Below, piece by piece: positions 57,103 to 64,000 of a stretch of DNA of 64,000 bases. The stretch is taken from positions 72,935 to 136,934 of the forward strand of contig NZ_SOGN01000016.1 in assembly GCF_004403395.1 (NCBI RefSeq). The letters are read 5' to 3'. Both the position numbers and the translations under genes were made by a program. Source of the stretch: Cryobacterium cheniae (GTDB taxonomy: Bacteria; Actinomycetota; Actinomycetes; Actinomycetales; Microbacteriaceae). The notes under the pieces were generated by a model. That model made no database searches and was not told the origin of the DNA. It was given only the letters and a program-made list of their open reading frames with translations. Numbering within the stretch: position 1 is the stretch's first letter; every line of letters starts with the position of its first letter.

Positions 57103-57372
57103 TTGCCCACCGTAGCCTTCATAGACTTCTGTCGTGTAATTTCACTTAGTTTCGATTCTCTTTTTGACATCTGGAGTCAGCGAGCGCGGTGTGTCTGCAC
57201 TACTCGCGATTCTTCGTTCGGAACCCCGCAAGCGGTTGACAGTGGTCTGCGGAACCTTGAACTGTCCCGGATGACGAGGATGCGATGATCCGGCCTGCGG
57301 AACGTAACGGGCGGCGGGATGTCGAGAATGAGCCGATGTTGCCACAAGGCTGAAATCGTTGAGCAAGCCAGC

Positions 57373-58104
57373 TCACGCGTCGGATGGACTCGCGTCGGTG
57401 GGCTCGTGCGGAAGATCCACGACGAGTCCGTTGGGTCCGTACCAACGGACCTCTCCCGAGGTGAAGCTCACCTTGCCCATCAGGCGGGAGCTGAAGTGCC
57501 ACTCGGTGAGGTCGGGCTCGTTGCACCCCTCGTCGGGCTTGAAACCCCAGGGGCGGAGCTCTTCGCGGCGCGAATCCGGCGCGGAGAAATGCCGCGGCAT
57601 CGGGTAATCTCCGCTGACGGCGCACAGGGATCGCCGTACGTACTCGACGTAGTTCAATAAGTCGCTGGCATCGCGCCGTCGCAGGTCCTCCGAGCGCTCA
57701 GGTTGCGCAGACTGGTTGAAGCGGACCATCCATGTCAGCGCATCCCATCGCTCGCGCAGTTCTGTCTGGAGAGCGTGTGCTTGACTGGAGCCCGCTTGTA
57801 GCAGCGTCGAGGCCCGCACGTTCCGTTCCAGATGAACGTCAGCTGTCGCCGGGACTCGCACGAAGTTCGCCGAGCGGTCGCGGTTGTCTCGGCTGATCGT
57901 GGTGAAGTTCGCGAGTGCCGCAATCAAATGATCAGCTGCGAAGGAACGCCGCCGATTCTCATCGACGCGCTGGGCTTCCTGCCGCTCTGTCGCGGCCAGT
58001 TTGGTCTCGTGGTTCAAGACCTTCGCCGTTTGCCGGGAGCCCACCCAAGCGGACAGAACACCGCCAACGATCGCGCCCAGGAATGCCGCCAGCAGTTCAG
58101 TCAT
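57373..58104 (-). CDS. Membrane-anchored hypothetical protein 4
   Basis: 243 residues from ATG 58104. N-terminal transmembrane helix (LLAAFLGAIVGGVLSAWVG), then a basic coiled segment (KLAATERQEAQRVDENRRR) and a helical/beta domain ending FTSGEVRWYGPNGLVVDLPH. It overlaps the upstream gene by 8 bases, so both are made together. No known family. Confidence 0.65.
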   Translation of the reverse strand: MTELLAAFLGAIVGGVLSAWVGSRQTAKVLNHETKLAATERQEAQRVDENRRRSFAADHLIAALANFTTISRDNRDRSANFVRVPATADVHLERNVRASTLLQAGSSQAHALQTELRERWDALTWMVRFNQSAQPERSEDLRRRDASDLLNYVEYVRRSLCAVSGDYPMPRHFSAPDSRREELRPWGFKPDEGCNEPDLTEWHFSSRLMGKVSFTSGEVRWYGPNGLVVDLPHEPTDASPSDA

Positions 58105-59104
58105 GCTGAACAATCACCCCGGGTACCGAATCCGGTTGGGGCATGGCGATGTCGGACCAGTCGATCAGGTCTCGGTGTGTGTCCAAGTCTCGCTGGATTG
58201 CGTATTCGATATTGAAACGAAGACTCAGCGTCTCAGTGTCGTGAACCATCGCTTTGATTTCGGAACTCGTTTCGAAGTATGACCGGAGAAGCTCATGTGA
58301 TTTTTCAAACTCGGTTGGCCACCGGCCGCCAAGATGCTGTTCGACAAGCCGACCGATGTACCCGGGGTTCGAGACCACCGTCACGTCCGCGCCCGTAATC
58401 CTCATGACGCTGCGCGTGACGATCCCACGAACCGTCAATCGCGAACGGTTGGCAATGCTAGATACTGCGCTGTCCGGAATCTTCCATTGCTTCCGCCGAG
58501 AGGAGCGAGATTTCCAAGACTTGCCCGACACTCGAACAGAAGCGCGCAGTTTTCTCACATGACCAGGTGACACTCTCCCCGGTTCGAAAAGGGTCCAGAG
58601 GTCGAAGAGCATGGAGACTCCGTCATACGGTTCAAGCCTCACCTCAGATTTTTCAATGTATTTACGATCGCCATAGTTGCGCAATGAGAAAATGCGGGGA
58701 GTGGCATGATGCACCACGCGACGTCGAAAGGCTCCGCGCCTCTCGCCTTTCCATTCAAAGCCGATTTCCAAGACCGTGACGGGCGAGCGGCCTTTGTTCT
58801 CGACGATTATCTCGGCGAGTTCCATCACAGCTGCCGGATCTGGCGCAGGCCGCCGCTCTGTGAACTTTTTTGACGGGATCGGCCAGATCCCGGAGGTAAT
58901 AGTTTGAACCGGACCCCACGAAGCGTCGAGCAGCACAGCGTTCAGCTTGACCCTAGCGCGGCCGCCATCCAGGTATCGAGTTAGAAATAAGGCTGCGATC
59001 GAGAACACGGACAAGCTAAGCGCAATCCAAGCCGTTGGATCTGTTGGGCCGGCGCCTCCTGAGGTTGCCGGTTCAGTTATCTCAAGGAGGTGTATGGTCG
59101 TCAA
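58097..59104 (-). CDS. Membrane-anchored hypothetical protein 5
   Basis: About 335 residues if it starts at TTG 59104; the frame is open to 59,200 but that part looks non-coding. One transmembrane helix (AWIALSLSVFSIAALFLTRY) is followed by a beta-sandwich-like domain (VMELAEIIVENKGRSPVTVL) and a C-terminal helical domain. The anchor plus beta domain resembles the frameshifted protein at 42,676. It forms a two-gene unit with the downstream anchored protein. Confidence 0.6.
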   Translation of the reverse strand: MTTIHLLEITEPATSGGAGPTDPTAWIALSLSVFSIAALFLTRYLDGGRARVKLNAVLLDASWGPVQTITSGIWPIPSKKFTERRPAPDPAAVMELAEIIVENKGRSPVTVLEIGFEWKGERRGAFRRRVVHHATPRIFSLRNYGDRKYIEKSEVRLEPYDGVSMLFDLWTLFEPGRVSPGHVRKLRASVRVSGKSWKSRSSRRKQWKIPDSAVSSIANRSRLTVRGIVTRSVMRITGADVTVVSNPGYIGRLVEQHLGGRWPTEFEKSHELLRSYFETSSEIKAMVHDTETLSLRFNIEYAIQRDLDTHRDLIDWSDIAMPQPDSVPGVIVQHD

Positions 59105-59339
59105 CTTATCGCAACAGGAAGGACGATCGGAGCAGGTGGGACGGCTCCCGGGACATCCCAGCTGTTCTATGGCGGCGGCAGTCGGTGACGCGTGGTGCAT
59201 GAATCGCGGGATGGCCTCTGATGACTCCCGTGCCGTGGCGCCGGGTGCGCATCTTCATTGCATTACCCATGGCGGTCTCTGACCGCCCATGCTTCGCCAC
59301 CATGCGCAACGAACTCTATATTTCTGATAGGCATACTCC

Positions 59340-60008
59340 ATGCCCCGTTCCCGCGTCAGAACTCTCCACACAACGGACTGCCGAGGATGCGGTGCACCGT
59401 TCCCGCATCACAGCCGGAGCAAGGCTTACTGTTCTACTTCGTGCAGAGCCCTCTATATTTACGCGCAGTCCAAGCGTTGCCTTGGTTGCAAAGCCGATGA
59501 GTCACAGCTTGTCGTCTACACCTCCATCCAGGTCAAGCTTGACGAAGAAGAACGTGCGTTGGACTTCGCTGCCGCGCATCTGGCATGCCGTCGAAAGATG
59601 GTGGACGAATTGGGCCCACCCCGAATATGCGACTGCAAATTCTGCACGACTGAGGCCGGTTTGCCCCCTGCCATATCGCCGTACTCCAAAAGTAGCCCGA
59701 GCAAAATGACGCGATCTGGCAATTACAGAAAGCTTGGGCCTGCGGTTTATGAGCGGGATGGTTGGACGTGCCAGATCTGCTTTCTCCGCATCCTGCCTGA
59801 CGTTCATCCGTCCGATGACCTATACCCAAACCTTGACCACATAGTGGGTGTTGAGGACGGCGGAGACGACTCCATTGACAACCTCCGGGCAACCCACCGT
59901 TGGTGCAATATCATGCGACACGGCTCACCGTATATGAGCGACGACAACACCATCGGGGGCATCGCGATAGCCAGATTCTCGAACAGACTCGACACCCTTT
60001 TGGACTGA
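59340..60008 (+). CDS. HNH endonuclease with N-terminal zinc fingers
   Basis: 222 residues from ATG 59340. Two zinc knuckles at the start (CRGCGAPFPHHSRSKAYCST, CLGC) and a CDCKFC cluster precede a C-terminal HNH domain: VYERDGWTCQICFLRI, LDHIVGVEDGGDDSIDNL and THRWCNIMRH. The H-N-H order and paired cysteines are intact. Likely a phage- or element-borne nuclease. Confidence 0.83.
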   Translation: MPRSRVRTLHTTDCRGCGAPFPHHSRSKAYCSTSCRALYIYAQSKRCLGCKADESQLVVYTSIQVKLDEEERALDFAAAHLACRRKMVDELGPPRICDCKFCTTEAGLPPAISPYSKSSPSKMTRSGNYRKLGPAVYERDGWTCQICFLRILPDVHPSDDLYPNLDHIVGVEDGGDDSIDNLRATHRWCNIMRHGSPYMSDDNTIGGIAIARFSNRLDTLLD

Positions 60009-60177
60009 TTACCAGTTTGTGGAATGACGACACGGGTGGTGCACCATCTTCGGTGGACCTTGCAGCCCACGTCCGCCGGCAGGTGGATACGTCGTGGCTC
60101 GTCATGCGGTGCGGAGCCGAAGCCAAGTTGCCGAAGCCCAGATGACGATGACCAGTTTAGATGTTTATCCGTAACGC

Positions 60178-60207
60178 AATGTGGTGGAATTCAGGTTCAA
60201 TGTGTAG
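60178..60207 (+). pseudogene. ychF 3'-end remnant with canonical terminus (fourth copy)
   Basis: Codons read NVVEFRFNV and TAG (60,205-60,207), the normal YchF C-terminus now missing from the gene at 24 kb. A TAA lies two codons before it, so it is not expressed. It marks the junction between the 31-kb segment and the Abi_C/AIPR segment. The rest of 60,009-60,580 holds no other feature. Confidence 0.75.
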
Positions 60208-60580
60208 CTCGCGGAGCTTCTGAGACGGCCCCGTCGGCGTCGGCCTGCGGGACAGAGTGCCGCAGTGAGCAAGCGCTGACCTAACGCGTCGCATGTATAG
60301 GAGAGCGCATTCCGTCAGTCGTCTCGTCACTGCCGGCGATAGGGAAGCACTGGACGACATCGCAGAGGAGCTGCGGTCTGCATCCCGGCTCATGAATTGC
60401 GCGGCCGCAGCCGGTGAGAAGGCACAACCAAACTGCTGCCTACTCGACTTTGATTGTTTCCGCGTTTTCGCTCCCGGCCGTGTCGGCCCGCTGCTAATTC
60501 GTTCAAACCACGACTTGACCAATACCATCTGTCGTATGGCAGCGCCTCGGCATCGGATCTCCTCTGCAACCCGTCGAAAG

Positions 60581-61474
60581 ATGACTGATTCGATCGCGCT
60601 GTCCAAGGTGCCGTGGGCCGGCCATTTGGACGAGCCTGACTTTCTCGCCCGTATCTACGATCTCCAGAAGATGCCAAGCACGGACGAGAGGTACTCGAAC
60701 GCCTTCGACGACATCTATCAGCACCAGGTCAGGAACTATGACTGGGGCGACGGCTGGGTCTTCACGGACGCGCGGTTCAATCTCCTGCATGCCGACGATG
60801 ACGAGTTCCTCAGGTTGCTCGCAGAGATGCTTCATCCCATTGTTCGACCCGACGAAGCGGAGGTGGCCGAACTCCTCGCCGCCTTCAATGAGATATTGCG
60901 GGTTGACGGGTTCGCGCTGTTTGCGAAGGACTGGATCAGCGGGCATGCCGTGTACGGCTGGCGACGAAATGACGCTTTTCACGGTTCCTCACCCGAGCTT
61001 CGGCTTCACGAGCGTCCTCTGACTGACCCAGTTGTGCTTCAGGAGCATCTCACCCGTATTCGAGACGGGCTCGTTGCTGATCCCGCTGCCACGATCTCTT
61101 CCTGCAAGAGCCTGTTGGAGAGCCTGTTCAAGATTGTCTTGGACCAGAGTTTTATCGACTACCCACGGGCTGATGACGTTCCGCAGCTGTACAGAAAGGT
61201 CGCCGACCTTCTCTCCTTGAGCGCGGAGTCGGTTCCAGCTTCCGCCCGCGGGAGCGAGGCATCGCAGAAGATCTTGCGCACTCTTGTGACCACGGTTGGA
61301 ACGCTTGCCGAGCTGCGCAATGAGCTCGGCATTGATCACGGCAAGTCTGAGCGAAGCGCTGCCTTGGCTCGCCATGCCAGGTTGGCGCTCAATGCCACCG
61401 TCACCGTCGCCGAATTCATTCTTGATACTTGGCAGGAACGACTCGACTCAGGCCAGTTGAGTGGTCCCGCTTGA
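60581..61474 (+). CDS. Abi_C (abortive infection C-terminal) domain protein
   Basis: 297 residues from ATG 60581; the frame is open from 60,293 but the family begins near here. The C-terminal 150 residues match the Abi_C pattern: LTRIRDGLVADPAATISSCK, SLLESLFKIVLDQSF, LYRKVADLLSL and LAELRNELGIDHGKSE. Such proteins are linked to phage-triggered growth arrest, and the RN…DHG motif resembles HEPN-like helical nuclease folds (inference). It lies 458 bases before the AIPR gene, with one small gene between. Confidence 0.82.
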   Translation: MTDSIALSKVPWAGHLDEPDFLARIYDLQKMPSTDERYSNAFDDIYQHQVRNYDWGDGWVFTDARFNLLHADDDEFLRLLAEMLHPIVRPDEAEVAELLAAFNEILRVDGFALFAKDWISGHAVYGWRRNDAFHGSSPELRLHERPLTDPVVLQEHLTRIRDGLVADPAATISSCKSLLESLFKIVLDQSFIDYPRADDVPQLYRKVADLLSLSAESVPASARGSEASQKILRTLVTTVGTLAELRNELGIDHGKSERSAALARHARLALNATVTVAEFILDTWQERLDSGQLSGPA

Positions 61475-61510
61475 CAGAACCAACTGCAGGGATCGCCAGG
61501 AGCGACATCG

Positions 61511-61861
61511 ATGGTGTGTTGGGAGGCTCCGTCCGGTTTGGACGCGCCAACCGAAACAAGATATGAGTCGCTCAATCAGTGCCTGAAGTATCGTGAGTTC
61601 GATCCGGCGATTCGAATTCTTGCGGTGATCGCTCCCTTCTACGCTTCGGGCGACTGGTCCTCCGAGCTGTGCGGCGCCTCATACTCAGTCGTCATGACAT
61701 CGTGGTCTGACTCGCATGTCGATCTGTCGACGTGTCGCGTGGTCGCAGCGCCTGGACTTCGCGACGCTGTGGCTGCGTTATCCTCACAACTGAGGGTCGA
61801 GTTATTCTGCGAATATGGCTGTTTCTGGGTCGAGCGTGGCGCTTGTGTGAAGAGTGTCTGA
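61511..61861 (+). CDS. Small hypothetical protein between Abi_C and AIPR genes
   Basis: 116 residues from ATG 61511. A mixed alpha/beta sequence with YRYE-type aromatic residues and several cysteines (CLKYREFDP, ELCGASYSVV, LFCEYGCFWVERGACV). Not recognised. Same direction as its neighbours with short gaps, so probably part of the same unit. Confidence 0.5.
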   Translation: MVCWEAPSGLDAPTETRYESLNQCLKYREFDPAIRILAVIAPFYASGDWSSELCGASYSVVMTSWSDSHVDLSTCRVVAAPGLRDAVAALSSQLRVELFCEYGCFWVERGACVKSV

Positions 61862-61932
61862 GTAAAACGATCGCGTAGGGCGGCCTCCAAGACGAGTTCG
61901 TCAGTTAGCGTTATTGGCAGAGAGGGCTGCGC

Positions 61933-63654
61933 ATGGGGGCGAACGATGTTGTTTTGCTGGAGGACATGGTCGAACGATCACGCCGGGAGACCGAGGGCTT
62001 CAATTCTGCTGAGCAGGAGGCGTACTTTGTTTCGTGGCATTACCTAACCAAGTATCGGCCCAGTCATGACGATGTCCTGTCCGGGATCGTTGACGGAACT
62101 CGCGATGGTGGCGTGGATGCAATTCATCTGTTCGCTAACGGGTACTACGTCCGCGACGGCGTGAATGTCGGTGCACTGGGCAGAAATCCTCAGCTGGATC
62201 TGGTGATAATCCAAGTGAAGAATACGCGCGGGTTCGGGGAGAACGCGGTCGACAAATTGATCGTTCATCTGCCCAAACTCCTGGATTTTGCTCGGGACGA
62301 CATCGCCTTGGCAAAGCAGTTCAATCCGCGGCTCATAGAGATCACGCGTCGTTTCCTGGACACCTATCGCGCAATGGATATGCCAAGGCTTCGCATCTTC
62401 GTGGCGTTTGCGGCTCTAAAGGCGGAGCAAATTCATGAAAATGTTGAGCTAAAAGCGAACCAACTTGAAGCTACGTTGAAGGCGTCCTTCGGGAATTGTG
62501 ACCCCTCTGTTGATCTCCTTGATGCAGCGAGTATGGCTAATCTCGCTCGGGAGAAACCGCCGGTAACTGTGGAGCTGACGTTGGCAGAAAACCCAATTTC
62601 CACTGATATGTCCGGTGGTTATGTTGGGCTAGTCAAGCTCTACGATTACCAGAAATTCATTACGGATGAAACTGGGAAGCTCGACGCGTCGCTCTTCGAT
62701 GCAAATGTGCGCGACTACGACAGTGATTCCGGCGTGAACATGAGTATCCAAGAGACCTTGAGTACTCAGGACACAGATGTCGACTTCTGGTGGCTAAACA
62801 ACGGCGTAACCATCGTGGCCGATCGAGTGCAGCCCGCGGGGAAACTACTGCACCTCGACTCGCCGCAGATCGTGAACGGGCTTCAAACATCGCACGAAAT
62901 CTATAAGCAAGGCTCGTCGCACGAGTATTCGGAAGATCGTGGCGTGTTGGTCAAGATCATTCAAGCGGACGACGACCTTGTCAAGGATCGGATAATTCGC
63001 GCAACGAACAGCCAGACCATTCTTGGCTTGAGCTCGTTACGCGCGACTGATCGCGTGCAACGGGAGATCGAGGAATTCCTAAAAGCTAAAGGGCTTTACT
63101 ATGAGCGACGCAAGAACTACTACCGAAATCGTCAGATCCCGCTGAAAGACCTCGTTTCGATTGATCAGATGGGGCAAGCCGTTCTCGCGACCCTTGTTCA
63201 GGCGCCGCATGTTTCTCGGGGTGAAGTCTCTCGGATCTTCAAAGATGAGATTTATGACGTGGTCTTTGGCGGCTCTAACCCGATAGGGGCCTACTACGCT
63301 TCGATCGCGATCGTACGAGAGTGTGAAAAGTTCCTGCGTGGAAACCGGGACACGCACGATCAGGTAGATGACTACGTCTTCCACCTCTCCATGGCGGCCA
63401 GCATCGCGATAACTCGGAAGCGAGAACCTAATGCGAAGGATCTCGCGTTGATTGATGAGGTGCCGTCGGGCGACCTTCTCGCGGACCTGATGGTACTCGT
63501 CAGGCAAGCCTTCGCAAGCTCCGCCAAGGAGACTCGAGAAGTATTGTTCGAGAAGCTCGCGAAGCACCCGCACGCCACTCAAGCGGTCTCCGACCAAATG
63601 GTGCGCTATCTGGCATCCTCACCTCGCCAGCGCGGCCCTGTCGTCGCGCGTTAG
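61933..63654 (+). CDS. AIPR family protein (abortive-infection phage resistance)
   Basis: 573 residues from ATG 61933 (GAGGG upstream). The N-terminal third has a restriction-nuclease-like region (DGTRDGGVDAIHLFANGYYV, LDLVIIQVKNTRG with D…QxK). The AIPR core follows: FWWLNNGVTIVAD, IVNGLQTSHEIYK, VLVKIIQADDDLVKDRIIRA, TNSQT and IPLKDLVSIDQMGQAVLA. AIPR proteins occur in abortive-infection loci and in restriction clusters with C5 methyltransferases and Vsr. It is bounded by ychF remnants at 60.2 and 63.9 kb. Confidence 0.9.
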   Translation: MGANDVVLLEDMVERSRRETEGFNSAEQEAYFVSWHYLTKYRPSHDDVLSGIVDGTRDGGVDAIHLFANGYYVRDGVNVGALGRNPQLDLVIIQVKNTRGFGENAVDKLIVHLPKLLDFARDDIALAKQFNPRLIEITRRFLDTYRAMDMPRLRIFVAFAALKAEQIHENVELKANQLEATLKASFGNCDPSVDLLDAASMANLAREKPPVTVELTLAENPISTDMSGGYVGLVKLYDYQKFITDETGKLDASLFDANVRDYDSDSGVNMSIQETLSTQDTDVDFWWLNNGVTIVADRVQPAGKLLHLDSPQIVNGLQTSHEIYKQGSSHEYSEDRGVLVKIIQADDDLVKDRIIRATNSQTILGLSSLRATDRVQREIEEFLKAKGLYYERRKNYYRNRQIPLKDLVSIDQMGQAVLATLVQAPHVSRGEVSRIFKDEIYDVVFGGSNPIGAYYASIAIVRECEKFLRGNRDTHDQVDDYVFHLSMAASIAITRKREPNAKDLALIDEVPSGDLLADLMVLVRQAFASSAKETREVLFEKLAKHPHATQAVSDQMVRYLASSPRQRGPVVAR

Positions 63655-63727
63655 GTGGTTCCGAGCCAATGTCAAGGAACAAGCCGACGTAAGCACATTG
63701 GTGGCCTGAAGGTTCGCTGCGCCGGGC

Positions 63728-63799
63728 GCAACTGTTCCCGTTTCGGACAATTGTGGCCGGCGCGCCGGGCGCAATTGTCCGTTTCAGCAACAGTTGCGA
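63728..63799. repeat. Palindromic repeat unit A near the right end
   Basis: cgcaactgttcccgtttcgg followed by acaattgtggccggcgc; a related unit is at 63,951-64,000. Internal inverted parts (gcaactgtt…aacagttgc, gggcgcaattgtcc) could form hairpins. It resembles a REP-like intergenic repeat. Confidence 0.65.
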
Positions 63800-63891
63800 T
63801 CGCGAAGCTCGTTGATTCGAGCGAGTCGTAAGGGTCTTCCCTGGCTTGGCTTGGCCGGCTGAGTTGTTTTGTACTCGTGATGTGTTTTCGT

Positions 63892-63927
63892 GCGGTAATC
63901 CGGTGGAGTTCCGCTTCAACGTGTAGC
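63892..63927 (+). pseudogene. Right-end ychF 3' terminus (fifth copy; probable attR)
   Basis: Codons read GNPVEFRFNV and TAG (63,925-63,927). The 12-base word ggtggagttccg (63,902-63,913) is identical to the one inside ychF at 24,074-24,085. It is followed at once by palindromic repeat unit B, as expected for the original downstream flank of ychF. It is the best candidate for the chromosomal right border of the island. Confidence 0.75.
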
Positions 63928-63950
63928 CCGTAGTCCCGGCCGCAACTGTT

Positions 63951-64000
63951 CCCGTTTCGGACAAGTGTGGCCGGCGCACCGGCAACAGTTGCCCGTTCCG
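63951..64000. repeat. Palindromic repeat unit B beyond the right border
   Basis: Repeats cgcaactgttcccgtttcgg and then acaagtgtggccggcgcacc, almost as in unit A, and runs to the window edge. Its position just after the canonical ychF stop suggests it belongs to the native intergenic region. Confidence 0.6.

Noticed and set aside
24114..63900. Complete prophage
   Set aside because: No capsid, terminase, portal, tail or lysis genes are seen; HNH and integrase genes alone are not enough.
24114..63900. Self-transmissible conjugative element
   Set aside because: No FtsK/TraB-type translocase, relaxase or type IV secretion gene was recognised, so at most a mobilisable or resident integrative element.

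Overview
The window is a chromosome segment of a high-GC actinobacterium, most likely a Microbacteriaceae member of the Cryobacterium type. The evidence is a mycothiol-dependent enzyme (mca), several families largely confined to Actinobacteria (DUF4307, DUF4245, DUF6264), and the gene order xseA-xseB-DUF4245-carbonic anhydrase-fumC-phoH. It has two very different parts.

Positions 1 to about 24,113 are ordinary core genome. They hold an ABC uptake operon (binding protein, two permeases, ATPase), an AI-2E exporter-like protein with ilvA, greA, mca with a small membrane protein, a hemolysin III-like protein, a cis-prenyltransferase, an aminotransferase-like protein, a PIN-PhoH protein, fumC, a beta-carbonic anhydrase, the exonuclease VII pair, ispH, fbaA, glpX, rmuC, a DnaQ-like exonuclease and ychF. 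Genes are tightly packed with many 4-base start/stop overlaps. Several appear to be leaderless (a -10 hexamer 6 to 8 bases before GTG). Convergent gene pairs are separated by long perfect palindromes.

Positions 24,114 to about 63,930 are a genomic island of lower and uneven GC inserted into the 3' end of ychF. The ychF 3' end occurs five times: in the gene itself (24,063-24,113) and as remnants at 28,027, 28,861, 60,178 and about 63,892. The last two still encode the canonical VEFRFNV C-terminus. The island is therefore best read as a tandem stack of integrated segments. Segment 1 (about 4 kb) carries a degenerate subtilase divergent from a membrane-tail protein. Segment 2 is a 0.8-kb scar with one small membrane-protein ORF. 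Segment 3 (about 31 kb) carries both recombinases, one tyrosine and one large serine type. Segment 4 (3.7 kb) carries an Abi_C protein and an AIPR protein.

Segment 3 contains an AT-rich iteron region (12 copies of ATTACCA/TGGTAAT) next to five evenly spaced 18-bp operators of the form GTATCA-N6-TGATAC. A sixth operator lies in front of a GntR-like regulator gene. This looks like the replication/maintenance and control region of an integrative element. Segment 3 also carries a metallophosphoesterase operon with three paralogous small proteins, HIRAN, helicase-associated and MbcA-like proteins, several membrane-anchored unknowns, and a GIY-YIG/C5-methyltransferase/Vsr restriction cluster. Beside that cluster lies a four-gene operon: an unknown protein, a ParB-like protein, an SNF2 helicase and a DUF3883-type nuclease. 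The island reads as a defence island assembled by repeated integration at one site. Functions of accessory genes are inferred from motifs read by eye; no database search was possible.
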